Assembly (NCBI GenBank): GCA_038373865.1
Contig: JAXGGA010002909.1
Location: 1-64,000, forward strand
DNA length: 64,000 bases
Reading direction: 5' to 3'
From: Uloborus plumipes
Taxonomy: Eukaryota > Arthropoda > Arachnida > Araneae > Uloboridae
Part shown: one piece after another, positions 1 through 13,544 of the stretch
Numbering within the stretch: position 1 is the first letter of the stretch
Layout: each line of letters opens with the position of its first letter
Translations under genes and position numbers: made by a program
The notes under the pieces: generated by a model
Database searches by the model: none
What the model was told of the DNA's origin: nothing
The model's input: only the letters and a program-made list of their open reading frames with translations

Positions 1-105
1 CCGGGGCTTAGAAAGGAAGCAAGTTGCCAGAGCTTTGTCACATATGAAACAGAGGAAAAGGGGGATCAGAGCATCTTCACAGTAGCGAGAGCAGATATTA
101 ATTGT
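1..105. repeat. Dispersed repeat, copy 1
   Basis: Shares a long near-identical stretch with 16612-16708 in the same orientation (GTTGCCAGAGCTTTGTCA..., GATCAGAGC, CACAGTAGCG). It runs off the left edge of the window. No coding potential is seen. Confidence 0.7.
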
Positions 106-340
106 CTTAACAGTGTACAATTTGCTTGCTCAAATTAATTTCGCTAGGAAATCAAAGCAAAATTCTATAACGAACTTAAATACTGCTGCTCAGACAATAG
201 AGAAAAAGCTTATTATTATTTTTTTTTTTTTTAGATAAGTTCAGAAACACTGAGTTTGAAATTCTCAAAGGCGGGTCCAACGATTTCTCAAGGAAGTAGT
301 AATTTTTTTACATTTTTTTATACTTACCCTTCACAACATT

Positions 341-466
341 CCGTGGTGTTCCTCTGTTGAATACAAATCGTAGGAAATAACAGAGTGAGGGACCTGCCCC
401 ACGCCGTGGTGTTCCTCTGTTGAATACAAATCGTAGGAAATAACAGAGTGAGGGACCTGCCCCACG
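341..466. repeat. Perfect tandem duplication, 63-bp unit
   Basis: Two adjacent, apparently identical 63-bp units (341-403 and 404-466). Because 63 is a multiple of three, reading frames continue through the duplication. On the reverse strand a strong donor-like site (G|GTAAGTAT) lies just beyond at about 325-333. An exon is possible but not supported by homology. Confidence 0.85.
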
Positions 467-599
467 CTCAGTACTTACTTCGCGCCGGAAGGGCAGGCAA
501 GGTTAGGATTGTGAGGATTACTATATCAGGAATGGCTCAACCGGAAAAACTGTCCTGTTGGGCCAATCCTAACATTGTAGAGCAGGGTGTCCTGAAAAA

Positions 600-1050
600 G
601 TCAGAATGTCTTGCCAACACTAATTACTGGGCAAATTTTCTTGACTCTGAGTTAATGCTTTCTGCTCTGGCAATAAGCTTGAACTTAGGAGATTTTTGGA
701 AAAAAATCGAAAGAGAAATTTTACAAAATATTTTAAAATTCACAGAATGTTAAGATGTAGTGCTAAAAATTTGTGACTTCCTAACACTAATTACTGAGAA
801 AATTTTCGTGACTCTGAGTAAAAACCTTCTGCTCTGGCAAGAGGCTTGGATTTTAGAGATTTTTTGAAAAAAATAAAAAAAAGAGAAAATTTACGAAATA
901 TTTTAAATTTCACCGTATGTTAAGAATTGGTGCAAAAGATGTGTGACTTCCTATCATAAACTAATACGTAACACTTTAAGTCTGTGAGCTTATAACTTAC
1001 GCTCTGAAAAGAGGCCTGAAATTAGAGAATTTCGTAAAAAAATATTAAAT
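600..1050. repeat. Degenerate tandem repeat, about 165-bp period
   Basis: Three diverged units begin near 610, 770 and 940. Each carries a version of TTCCTAACACTAATTACT, GACTCTGAG and CTCTGGCAA..AGGCTTG. No protein is evident. Confidence 0.6.
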
Positions 1051-3240
1051 GTGAGTTACACATAACAAAGCTGCTACATACCTAATACGCTCCAATATTT
1101 TGAATTTTTACAGCCTGAATGTTAACATCAGGCTACCTCCTGAACTGAAATGGGCCCTTTTTCTTTGTTTATATTATAAAGCCTATAAGGAGGTCAAGTG
1201 TTTTAAATATCGTTCGAAGTCGTATGGTGTGCCTCTGAGATATCTATTCGAGAAAAAAAAGTAAGGATGAATCTTAATTCCCTCCATCACTATTTTTATG
1301 CGAAAAATGAAAAATTTCAAGTGAAAATCCTACTTTTGAGCCAATTTTTCTCAAATTTGTGGTATAACTTTGATATACCCCCCCAAAAATTACTCGCCAA
1401 ATCTGGAACTCCCTACGGACTCTTTAGGGTTGCTGTTTCCTATTTTGGTGTTGCCAATTTAGGTTTTTACAGCTAATTTAGGTTTTTGCTGTTGCCAAAT
1501 TTAGTATTTTCTTGCATTTGTACCATTGTTTGACTTTATTTTTTGAAGTTTTGTGGCAATAATTTTTGTGGAAACAGGTTTTTTGCTTGGCGAGAAAAAA
1601 AAGTCGCCAAATTTCTGATTTGGGGCTTATATCAAAGTAGTTCCAAATTTGTTAATAATTGTCAGATAAATGACTGTAATAGAAATTTAGGTCATTTTTT
1701 GCTTAATCAAATTGTTTTTAAATCATTTTGATACATTCATAAATAAAAAATTACAAAGCATCTATGTAAAGTACTCTTTTCATGAAAAATCGCTTTTGGA
1801 GCGGCTGCTAAGTGGTCGTCAAAAAATTTTCGAAGGTTTAAAATATTTCTAACCATTGTTTCAACCTCTCAATATAACAGTTAACTAATAAGCTAATACA
1901 TAGTTTCGAAAATCAAAAATAATGAGCAACATGGCTGTCTTTTCCAGCGACTTCTCACATCTCTATGTTCATTTTTCCTCGAGCGATTTAACGCGTCAAG
2001 AACAGCTGCGCGCGAAGAGAAATGTTTTATCAAGTTCCATCCAGGATTCGACGGTTTACTTACTTATTACCATTCTCTGATATAAAAACCTGGTTGCATC
2101 TTATCCGTCGAAAAACTTAGCAGGGATAAGAGAGTCCCTTCACGCAACTTCACAGGTCGCGTTAGGTCACGTGTCAACTAGGAAGCCGATGTAAGCAACG
2201 GGGATGAAGCGTTGAAAGCATTACTGAAGAACCGTTCGTTTTCTTAACAAAATGTGTTGCTTGTGAATGCACTAAGGTTGCAATTGAAGTCAATTGCAAG
2301 GAGAAGTTATTTTTCATATTTCCTAATGTAAATAAAGATCATTTAAAAGTTTTGTTCATAAAAATAAAATGAGAAAACTTGCGGCCAAAAAACATTGTTT
2401 TTTGCAGATGACTTCGATGAAGAATGCTTTAAGTGTCAAAATTTCACCAAAAGATTACTAATAAAACAAGGCGCGATCTCCACAAAATTATTTGTTTTGA
2501 AAGAAAAGAAAAGGATAGCTTTAAAGTGTTTAAATGCTTCATCGAGTCAAAGTGCTATTTTTTTTTTTTTTGGAAAATTAAATTGTTTACCCAAATGTTT
2601 TCATAAATTTTACATAACATTGAAATATATGAAATCCCCAGCTAATGCAAATCAACCAACGAAGCTCTACAGATAAGTTGTAGATTAATAAAGTTTTTTT
2701 TTTTTTTTTTTTTTTTTTAATGTCGATGTAAGTTTACGAAAGTTTCTTTTCTTCTTCTTGCAAAAAAAAAAAGAAATCAATATAGCATTTCTAATTCGTA
2801 CAACTTTTCCTAACAGGTACATAAATATACAACGCAGAACAATAGAAGTTTTTCGAAAATTATATGGAAGAAAAAGTTCACGTAGTTTATTGTCTTTATT
2901 TATAACTATTATTATTTAGTATTATTTTTATATTAATTTAATTCTTTTACATTTCATTAAAAAAGAGCATATTTCAGCCAAATCTTCATTTTACTACTTC
3001 CTTTACTACTTAAAATTTATCGATATAAACATGTAGCATAAATGAATTATTTAGTGTATATGAATATTTCTCTGGCCAATATTTAAAAGACCTGGGTCTT
3101 AGTGTTGCTCTGCGGAGAAAATATACTTTAGTTAATATAAGTTGAAAAAAGAATATAAATCTTCTGTTTCAAAGAAAACTAATTATTTCAACTGTTATTT
3201 TAAATATTAATTTTGAAGCATTCATTTTGGGCAATGCCGC
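1051..3240. other. AT-rich non-coding stretch
   Basis: Many homopolymer A and T runs. No gene, RNA or transposon end was recognised. Confidence 0.5.
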
Positions 3241-3360
3241 CCCCCCGGTTGGTGGTGGGGAGATGTTAAGGGAAGGTGAACATGAGGACAGTAAGGGGGA
3301 GGTGGATATATTTTGAAATTGGCTTGAGAGGACGTGTTTTGGGGGGGGGGGCGGTAGAAA
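3241..3360. repeat. G-rich low-complexity tract
   Basis: Strongly purine/G-biased on the + strand, with runs of up to 12-13 G near 3342. Adjacent G-runs could in principle form a quadruplex. Confidence 0.6.
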
Positions 3361-3417
3361 AGCCTCTTCTCATAGATTGGTGAAGATTGAGAGTGCCCAA
3401 TGAGAGGTTACGGGAGG

Positions 3418-3790
3418 CAACGGCGTACGCAGACAAATCACTTCAGAGGGGGCTGAGCAGAGACTGAGAGAAAAGAGGGCGCGGGGAACTTCAGAAAATT
3501 TAGATGAGAAAAATAATTTTAAATTTCTAAAATCAATGCAAATTTTAGTATGACAAACATACATCAATGATTTTTTTTTGCATTATAATTATTGTTGCTG
3601 CCGAGAGGTAAGGCATTTTGATAAACACCGGAAAAGAAAAAAAAAAATTTAAAATTTCTCTTAATTAAAGTAGGGGTTCCCCAACAAGTGCATGCAGTTT
3701 TGTCAAACTTGTGCTTTGATAACATTAATTGTGAGATTTATTTTACTATTGCTCCCAATGTTCTGTTTCAATGCTGTATTCCGTTTTCCC
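3418..3790 (+). mobile_element. hAT-type MITE, left end only
   Basis: Starts with GGCGTACGCAGACAAATC like the complete element at 57512-58168. It stays alignable through GGCATTTTGATAAA and TTTTACTATTG, then loses similarity, so the right end is missing. Confidence 0.55.
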
Positions 3791-4356
3791 ACGAAATGGC
3801 GTGGCCTCAGCAGGCGTAGACCCGCCCACTGGGCTGTTGGGAGGGCAATCAGGATAAGGAGATGCGCTCTTTCACTAAGGTCGACGGAAAAATATGCGGA
3901 TTGGTGAGGGTAACAATTTGAGTTGGCTTTTCATCAAGGGTTGCTCTCACGCATTTACTCTAATCCCTCATAAGGATCTGATAGCCAGGATTTATAAGTA
4001 GAAAAATGAGAGTTTTCAGATTATACAATAGATGGCGCCAGTATCAAAAGTTTCCTTGTTTTCCCTAATTATTTTATATCCTATTTTTTTTATTATTTCT
4101 TCAATGACATTTTTCACTATCTCGTTATTTTTTTCTAAAATAATAATGTCGTCTACGTAAATTAAAAGAAAAACCTCCTCGTCCCTATCATAAACACAGT
4201 TACACCCCGTTACCTTTTTAAATTTAAACAGCTGAAGAACCCCGTCAATTTCACAAAACCACTCTCTTCCTTTCTATAGTGCAAACCATAGAAAGACTTC
4301 TTTAATTTACAGACATAGTCAGGGTATTCTAAATCAACAAAACCCTCCGGCTGGCG

Positions 4357-5040
<684 letters not shown>

Positions 5041-5467
5041 GGCTGGCGCATGATAATCTGTTCCTCTGAGTCAGCATACAAGTAGGCATTTTTTATGTCA
5101 ATTTGAAAATGATACCATCCTAAAAGTGAGACAAATATCACGAAAAAAAAACCGTAACTAAAGTGAAATCAACCACCGGGACTAAAAACTTCAGAATAAG
5201 ACTCCCCAGGGACTTGACGGTTACCGAAACATACCAGTCTAGCTTTGTATCTGACGACTTGACCCTTATCATTTTGTTTAGCGTCATAAACCCAGCGATT
5301 CCCCAAAATGGGTTTATTTTTAGGTGGTGGGGTGGGACTAGTTCCCAAACCCCGCGTTCTTTGATCACCTGGATCTCGTTTTTCATCGCTAGTTTCCAGT
5401 GTTCGCTGTGATCATCATGGTTTTCCCTCTGATTTTCAAAACTAATGAATATCCGCACTTAAGTTTA

Positions 5468-5645
5468 CATGCACTTATAATACATCAACATGCAATACAG
5501 TTCCGCCTTTAGTATTAAAAATAATAATAAATATATTACTTTTATATTTGCAAAGAACCTGAATTTAATCTTTTATTCAGAGTTACATACATGCATACAA
5601 ACAAACCTACATGTGAAATTAATCAAAGCGTATTAAAAAGAGGGA
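5468..5645 (+). repeat. Dispersed repeat, copy 1 (pair with 6710-6885)
   Basis: Both copies carry ACATGCACTT, TACTTTTAT.TTTGCAAAGA and TCTTTTATTCAGAGTTA, followed by ACAAACAAAC. They are diverged direct repeats about 1.2 kb apart. Confidence 0.65.
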
Positions 5646-5765
5646 GACCATTAGCTACAGAGGAACTAGAGTTTCAAACCAAAAAAAAGAAAGCTTGCGC
5701 GAGAGAGCCTCCAAAAGGTATCAGATTTGACAGAAATGATCATCGGAAAGAACACAATACAAATA
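5630..5765 (+). pseudogene. PiggyBac-like transposase C-terminal fragment
   Basis: The frame reads KRGRPL, a KKKKA basic run, then PPKGIRFDRNDH. This is like the linker preceding the cysteine-rich C-terminal zinc domain of piggyBac/PGBD transposases (KRGRPS ... PPxDxRxDGxxHW). The zinc cysteines themselves are absent. The call rests on a short motif only. Confidence 0.4.
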
Positions 5766-6709
5766 AGCAATGATGTAAAATGTCAAAATGTAAAGGATTA
5801 CAAGAGTACAGTGCACCAAATGTTCAATTCCTCTATTTTTTTTACAAAAAAAAACCTAATTTCAAGACTCATTTAAAATCATTTTTATCTGTTACATGCA
5901 TGGTGTAGCCATTTGGCAACAAAACTATTTTTAATTACAAAGTGGTGAAAATTTAGAGTTAAGTTTTTTTAAATATTTTTCCGTGTTTTCTTATTACATT
6001 TGTGGAACACATATATTTTTTTCTAAAAAAAATAAAAAATCATGCAGTGTAGGGTTAAGTGGCGACACACTCAAACGCGCCATGGTGGCTAATTCCGCTA
6101 CTTTCTCCCTATCTTTACAACAGAGAAATGCGGGGTTTCGCTTCTTGAGAAGTCCATCTTTATCCACGAACGTTTACAGATTTCTAATCGTAACTTAAAT
6201 AGACGTACTAAAATGTTGGTTTTTACCTTGTTAAAAAAAATAATTTTATTTTGAAATCGCATTTTCGTAAATAGGTGTGTTGAAGGAACTTTGGATCAAT
6301 TTTAAGATTAGTTTCATTTACTTTTTATTTATTAGGGATTTCTGAGTTTCAAATTACTTGAAATATTTTAAATATGCGAGCTATGTTATTATGAATACAA
6401 TGTAGTTCAACAATAGCGAACTAAACTAACTATGTCACTAGTTGTTTGCAAAATGAACAACAGTTTGAACTCTTTCGTGTAAAATAATAGTACTGGGCAA
6501 CCGAGCCCCTACGGTAAAAAAAAAGGAGGTTAGTGAAATCGAGTTTTTTGCCAAAGTTTGAAATACTTAGTTAGATAAACTTGAAAAGCATTTTTAAGCC
6601 TTGGTTGCAATTACGCATTTAAAACAGCCTTAATTTATTTAAAAAATACATAATTAAATTATAGTTAAAAAAAACTAAAAAAATACGCTTTTAGAGTTAC
6701 TCAAACTAA

Positions 6710-6885
6710 CATGCACTTCTAAGACATCAAAATGAAACATAGTTTAGCATTTAGTGTTAATAATAGTATGGAATATAATACTTTTATGTTTGCAAAGAAC
6801 GTGAATTTTATCTTTTATTCAGAGTTATACATACTGACAAACAAACAAACCCACCACATAATAAAAGTGTATTTAAAACAACCCT
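6710..6885 (+). repeat. Dispersed repeat, copy 2 (pair with 5468-5645)
   Basis: See the first copy; the order of shared words is the same. The flanks on either side are AT-rich and without recognised genes. Confidence 0.65.
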
Positions 6886-7341
6886 ATTTGGACGAGACAT
6901 CATCATCACAACCTTATTTAAACTACGCGCACCATAAAATCATACCACAATAACTTTATTTCGATCGATCTCTAACAGTTCAAAAACAATAACAATTCTA
7001 ACGTTGCCAAAACGCGCTTGCCAAGTACCATAAAAATTTAAATTTACGCTGATGTAATTAAATATGAAATCCATTGTTATAATAAAACGTGATTGCTATG
7101 ACACAGTAACAATAATGGTAATCATAAAGAAAATGGCGTAAGAAATCTTCTCAAACTTTTAATGAAGGCACAAAAAACAGGGTTTTTTGTTGGAATTCGC
7201 GTTTTTCCAGAAAAAACGCGGATGTAGCTGAACTCAAAAACCAAAACTTTATCTAAATACAAAATTTTATCAAAATCGTTAGAGCCGTTTTCGAGATCCG
7301 AAAAAGAAAATATATACAAGAATTGCTCGCTTAAAGGTATA

Positions 7342-9441
7342 GGATCAATTTAAAACCAATAGTTCAATGATTTTTACTAAATTTTAAAACATAATATCTG
7401 AATTCATTATTTCGAAAAGGGCGAATAATAGACTTTATGAAACAAAATAAAAAAATTATCGTTCTCCGCGTCAGCGGCAGATGGCAGTACATACTAGAAA
7501 CTATTCCACCGAAAATAGATGAAGAACATTGCTCTGCTAGGATTGGTAGCGTAGTTGAAGAGCAATAGCGGATTTAGTCGCATACAGTGATTGCTGCGCC
7601 TGAAGTATCAATTATTAATAAAACTGCACTTTTTATCGAAAATTTTCCAGAAAACTATTTAAAGAAAAGTAATTATTGTAATTAAAATATATTAGTTTGT
7701 TATTTTCTAAAAAAAATTACATGCAAAAATGATTGATAACTAACATTACTAATAAGTGTTGAATGCAGAAGATTTTTTTTCTTAATGATGTTATTTACTT
7801 CATGGTGGATTTTTTACATTTTAAAGCAGCATTTTTGGAAAATTTCACAAATTAGAACTATGCCAAATTGTCCATAAACTGAACATCCGGCAGTCATTGA
7901 GAATTTTTACAGAAAGATTGTACTGCAGGTTTTCATTTGTCGTCAAATTTCTCTCAACAGAAGCCAAGAGCAAATGTGTCATGCACGAAATGCAGTAGCC
8001 TAACGATAATCCGTGGAATAGTGTGGCACGGTTATTGCGGAAATGCGAATTTAAGGGATCATCCGAAATATAGGGGAAAAACGAAACTTGTGTATGCAAG
8101 ATGTAAAAAAGTCAACAAAAAAAACACATACATATAAGTTGTAGCTAAAAAGGCTAACCTGGAATGTAAAAAATGTCTTTGAACGTCAGAAACGACCAAT
8201 AACGCTCTAACGTTTTTCTACAGTCAGTAATTTTCACCAAAAAATCAGCGTCCAAGACCCTCGGTGCGATAAATTTAATGGACAGGACATCCACTAACAG
8301 TTGGAAAAATAAATGTCGATTTACTGAGGTTGTAGAGGTAAAAACGTGTCGAGTTACAGGAGCTCCACTGTATTTCAGTTCTGTGATCTAGTTAGCGGCA
8401 GCCCACAAGTGCGAAATTTTATTTCTTGCTTATTTGTTTTGCTAAAGGACGTGTCTGCTACTCCTCGATTTTTCTAGCAACCTTCGAAGTAACTTGGCGT
8501 GATTTCAGGAGCCCATAAAGTTTGGCGAGAGTATTATTTATCCTTCAATGCACAGAGGCTTAGCTATTAGCTTCCAGTTCCGTTACACACCTCGTGTGTT
8601 TCATCAAGCTCAATGGTTTCGAGTCGGTATTTTGATGTGAATTATAATATTACATTGGATTTTTTAATTACTTCATTTAATAACTAAAGCATGAAGATCA
8701 CTCTATCCATTTAGATATGCGCGATGTAACAAAATTGAACTGCAAACATGCATCAAAAAGAAAAAAAAAATGTCATAAACGAGCTGATTTACTTTCGAAT
8801 GAATTACACTTGTTTTGGCGGCCAAGCATGCTAAAATTAAAGAATGACTGAACTAATAATGCATTTGAATAATAATATCAATTATCTCGAGCGGCTCTTG
8901 TTCTTAAGATTTGACTCTTGAGGCTGTTGCATTCATAAGTAATGTTACATATAGTACAAAAAAATGGAGGAATACGCTATGAGTAGTATAGTTCTAATTA
9001 AATTTTAAAAAATCAAGGGAAAATTTAAAAAAGTCGGCTACGAAGTGCAAACGATCAGTATGTGGACTAATTTTGTAACAATTTTCATAATCGTACGTTG
9101 CGTAAATTTTTCAGGAGAGCGTTTGACCCACGGCCCATGACGTCACCAAATTTTGATTTTGCATATATAGATTGATACGTCGGGAGCAGCAATTACTGTG
9201 TGTGACAAAATCCGCTACTGCTCTGGAACCACGCCACCAATCCTAGCAGAGCAATATTCCTCATCTGTCTTCGATGAAACAGTTGCTAGTATGTGCTGCC
9301 ATCTGCCGCTGGCTCGCAGAGTGATAAAGAGCATATTTCGTTTCATTAACTTATTTTTTGCCCTTTTTGAAATAATTAATTCAGATATTATGTTTTAAAT
9401 TTGGAAAAAAATCATATGAACTATTGTTTTTAAACTGAACC
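7342..9441. mobile_element. 2.1-kb element with about 270-bp inverted ends
   Basis: The left arm (about 7342-7615) and right arm (about 9173-9441) are diverged inverted copies. Shared words include GCGGCAGATGGCAG (rc at about 9298), TCCTAGCAGAGCAAT, and outer GTTTTAAA..AATAATATCTG. The interior has no recognisable transposase. Superfamily and target duplication are unclear. Confidence 0.7.
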
Positions 9442-12079
9442 AGCTTTTTTCGACTATGCATGTGAAAGGAGCGCAAATACCAAACGAGGGTCTTTACCTG
9501 CTACAAGCTGTCTTTTGGATCGAAGTTACCAATCCTAATAAAGTAATATCCATTGCATATGCATGATGATGCATGTTGGGGACGCAACGAGGAGGTGGGC
9601 TGGAGGATGGGTCAAACCCTTTCAGGAGATTTTACTTTTTAGCAGTAACACCATTCCTGACACAAAAATTTGCGAAGGAATTTTTTCAGCTCTCCTCCAG
9701 AAGGTGAATTGTGACTACGCTTTCCTCATTTTTCACAACAGAGCTTAATAAATTCTTAATTTTTACGAACAGAAATATGTTACAATGTTTGATTTTTGAT
9801 ATAAAAGAATGAGTAAATAGAGTTCAAGGATTCTTACCTTTGCTTCACCCCCCCCCCCTCCCACCGAATAAAACAAAAGAAGAAAAATATATGTCATAAC
9901 TAAAAAACGTTAAAAGTGAAATGAGGGAAATGCAGGAAATGTGAATTTGATAAGTTCTCCCGCGCCTTTTTCTTGTATGCGTCGAAACATTTTCTCCTTT
10001 AAAAAACCATAATGATGTACGGAAACACTTTGCAACATACTTTTACGTCATCCTCTTATAGTTACGTTTCAGACTTTCCTGTACTTTTCTTGAAATGAAT
10101 CATTCAATTATGTGTACCAATAATAATAGCACGAACTGCTAATCCTAATAGCAAAAAATATATATAAGGTGGATCATACGAAAGAAGTGTGTGATTCTGA
10201 AACTGGTGTAGCCAGAACTTATCTTCCTTGGGGAAGTCCAAACATTCCTAATTCGCTTATAAACTGCTGTATTAGGATTAGTAATAATTTTAAAACTAAA
10301 CCCTCTGGAAAACAGGTCCAGATTGTTTGTTTGGGGATTTAGCAGATTGCTTATTTAAAGATAGGACACTGTGTTTTTCCAATACCACCGTAATACATCG
10401 TCTAATTGAAACACTTTTTCCGTTTTTCGACATGGTAATGGTTTGAGCCTTTCTAGCTACGAGGAGAAAATACGCAAAACAGTGACAAGAAATACTGTAT
10501 TATTCTGACATATCAAGCGTTCCCTACTTATATGTTATGTTTTTGTTTTCACTTTATGCATGAAAAAGTTCTGTTATTTATAATAGTTGTACAGTCATAG
10601 AAAAAAAAAACGAAAGACTCGCTCGTACTCAAAGGCCATTAACACTAGAGACATGTGTTATATGTTATTTTTTCGGGAATAATGTAATCTACAAATTTCT
10701 ATTGGTAAATTGTTGTTAAGGGGTCGTCTTCATATAAAAAATTGGCATTAACTTTAAGATTTTCTATGAAAACCCCCCTTTTTTATCGCATATTTGTAAT
10801 CAGCAACTTAATTTAACTTTGTTTTCCAAATCGTTTTAAATGTGTTCTAGTCGTTACTTCACAATTGAACTGAGAAAAAACCGTCCCTTAATGTTAAAAA
10901 TATTTTTTATACTTGTGCATATAATACCTAAACCACGTTAGGTACGGCAAAGATTGTTTTTTTATATCAAAGTATGAATCAACAATAAAAACGTTGAATT
11001 TTTTATGAATTATGAAATTAATATTTGAAAAAATGATGATCTGGAACCATACAATATTTTGATGGAGAAACCATCTAGAAGTAGTTTCAAAGGAGAATCC
11101 AAAATGGTAGCTTAAATTATTCAGTTGTTTTTAAGATATGCTAAAAGATCCATTTTTCGTCCATTTTAGGGCCCATATACAACTGTGCAAACTGAAACAA
11201 CAGCAGGGAATTTCCATGTCATGAAAGAGGGATACACTTAAGCACTAGTTGCAAAGTGTTTCTATCGTTTTGATATAGCGGTTAATAAAACTTCTGAGTA
11301 CATTTTAAAACTGGTAGACGATCCATTTTTTTGTCCATTAGTGAGAAATCTGCTTTTATGCAACATGCAGTAATTCAGAAAACTTTTTACGTGGATACTT
11401 GATTTTCACAGAAAAATGTGACATCTCGAAAGGTTATTCGAAATAATCTTTGTCAATTGAAGGTATTTTTTTTAATTCTGAGTCACGGTTTTAGCATTAT
11501 TGCTAATCCTAGTACAGTAGTTCATATAAATATAAACACTTTTAAAACGTAACCTCTCTCCAGAAAGTATGTGCTGCCTGAGTTAGTGCGTAGCGAAAAG
11601 TGCGCATCTATCTTTGTTTGATCAAAAAGATGGAATGTTGCATTTTTCCTTTGAACTCTTACAGTTGGGTTTTCTCTCCTAGGTTTCAAAACATATTCTA
11701 ACTTACCCAAAACCCGAGAATTTTTAACTAATTACAAACAGCAAACGTTCTATAGCGATTAGCTTCGTTAATTTCTTCGAAAAATATGACTTGTCTACTC
11801 TTTGTAAACTATGACCTTGAAAGTAGCATTTTAAATGTGGTGGTCCCTAAATCGTTGGTATGTCACAACTTTTGTTATACTGGTAATAAAGTTTTGCCGC
11901 TTGGTACCCAGCTTACCTTTGGCCCACCGTGCCTTATTATGTAACCAAATGTAGGGGTTCTCATTTGAAAATTCAGACATAGTGTTCATTTCACTTTGTA
12001 TATAGCCCCTTATCAAAACTTAACTCAGATATTTTTAAAGAAGACTTTAATCGATGTCAGAAGACACCTTTCTTTTTTT
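9442..12079. other. AT-rich non-coding stretch
   Basis: No gene found. The word AATCCTA recurs (9533, 10140, 10248, 11507), mostly as AATCCTAATA, without clear periodicity. C-run at 9848-9858. Confidence 0.4.
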
Positions 12080-13456
12080 ACTTTCTTCTATATCTAATAT
12101 ATAGAAGAAAGTATTGGTTTCGTGAAAATTTTCGAATGTCGAATTTTGACGGATTTGCACGTTTTGAGGTGCGCTGAGTCCATTTCGACCATTTTTGGAA
12201 AATGTCTGTCTGTGTGTCTGTCTGTGTGTCTGTCTGTCTGTGTGTGAGTCTGTATGTGTGTGACCAGTTTTTGTGGCCGCGCTAGAGCAAAAACTACTGC
12301 ATGAAATCGAACAAAAATTTTTGCACATATGTACCACCATGTGAACTGGTGCACCTGACTTTGTTTAGCGAATTCCTCCAAGGGGGGTGGAGCAATCGCA
12401 CGTGCTCTGCGCGGGGGTGATTGCTATATCTCAGGAAGTAAAAGGCGGAATCAAACGAAAATTGGTCCATAGGTAGACCCTACTGAGTACAGGTGCTGAT
12501 TCAATTTGTTTGTCAATATCTTGAAGGGGGGTGGAGCAATCGCACGTGTTCTGCGCGGGGGTGATTGCTATATCTCAAGAAGTAATCGGCGGAATCAAAC
12601 GAAAATTGGTTTGTAGGTAGACCCTACTGAGTACAGGAGCTGATTCAATTTGTTTGTCAATATCTCGAAGGGGGGTGGAGCAATCGCACGTGTTCTGCGC
12701 GGGGGTGACTGCTATATCTCAGGAAGTTACCGGCGGAATCAAACGAAAATTGGTCCATAGGTAGACCCTACTGAGTACAGGTGTTGATTTGATTTGTTTG
12801 TCAATATCTCGAAGGGGGGTGGAGCAATCGCACGTGTTCTGCGTGGGGGTGACTGCTATATCTCAGAAAGTAACCGGCAGAATCAAACGAAAATAGGTTC
12901 ATAGGTAGACCCTATTGAGTACAAAAGCTGATTCAATTTGTGTGTCAATATCTCAAAGGGGGGTGGAGCAATCAAAAGTGCTTATTTTGTCATTGCACCT
13001 ACTGTATCTCGGGAAATATTGCTGCGATTTGAATGAAATTTGGAATAACACTAACTCATTCTGGAAGCAAGCATCGATTAAATTTTGGCGCCAATCGCCC
13101 CAGGGGGAGGGTGGGGTGATTTTTGCGCTTAGTCAACAATGCGAAAAATTAATTCATTAAAAAATCGCTTTCACGCTATTTAATTATCAAAACAGCTGAA
13201 AACTTTCAATGATTTGAAATTTTTAACTATTGCCAATTTCTTTTTACTAAAAATAAAATGTTTGCAATTAATCTAAACAAGGCTTTTGCAATGATTTCCA
13301 ATTTCGCTCATTGATTCTGCATTTGCCGGGTTATTACGATAATTGGGAAATTGGAGCTGCTGTCTCCAATTATTCTGGCGAGTACGTATTTTATTTTGTA
13401 ACCGGAATTCATAAGATAGATATAGAAGAAAGTTTCGTGACGGCCACGACGGCTAG
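12080..13456 (+). mobile_element. Helentron-like (HINE) non-autonomous element, family B, copy 1
   Basis: Starts with the hairpin ACTTTCTTCTATATC-TAATATA-TAGAAGAAAGT, followed by a (CTGT)n tract (12204-12256) and four 144-bp tandem units (12382-12957 plus a partial fifth). It ends with an inverted copy of the start (GATATAGAAGAAAGT), a small hairpin TCGTG-ACGGC-CACGA, and CTAG before T. This plan of asymmetric inverted ends, a microsatellite, central tandem units and a 3' hairpin matches Helentron-associated elements such as DINE-1. Family assignment is inference. A near-identical copy in opposite orientation is at 42369-43438. Confidence 0.75.
12382..12963 (+). repeat. Four 144-bp tandem units
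   Basis: The marker GGGGGGTGGAGCAATCG recurs at 12382, 12526, 12670 and 12814, and a diverged form at 12958: an exact 144-bp period. Each unit also carries TATATCTCAG.AAGTA and GGTAGACCCTACTGAGTAC. Confidence 0.95.
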
Positions 13457-13544
13457 TTTCTTATCATGTATAGCAGCCGAATAATTATAGTGTTTCGTTT
13501 TTTTTTTCTATGACTGTACAAATTGCAATAGAGTAATAGAATGT

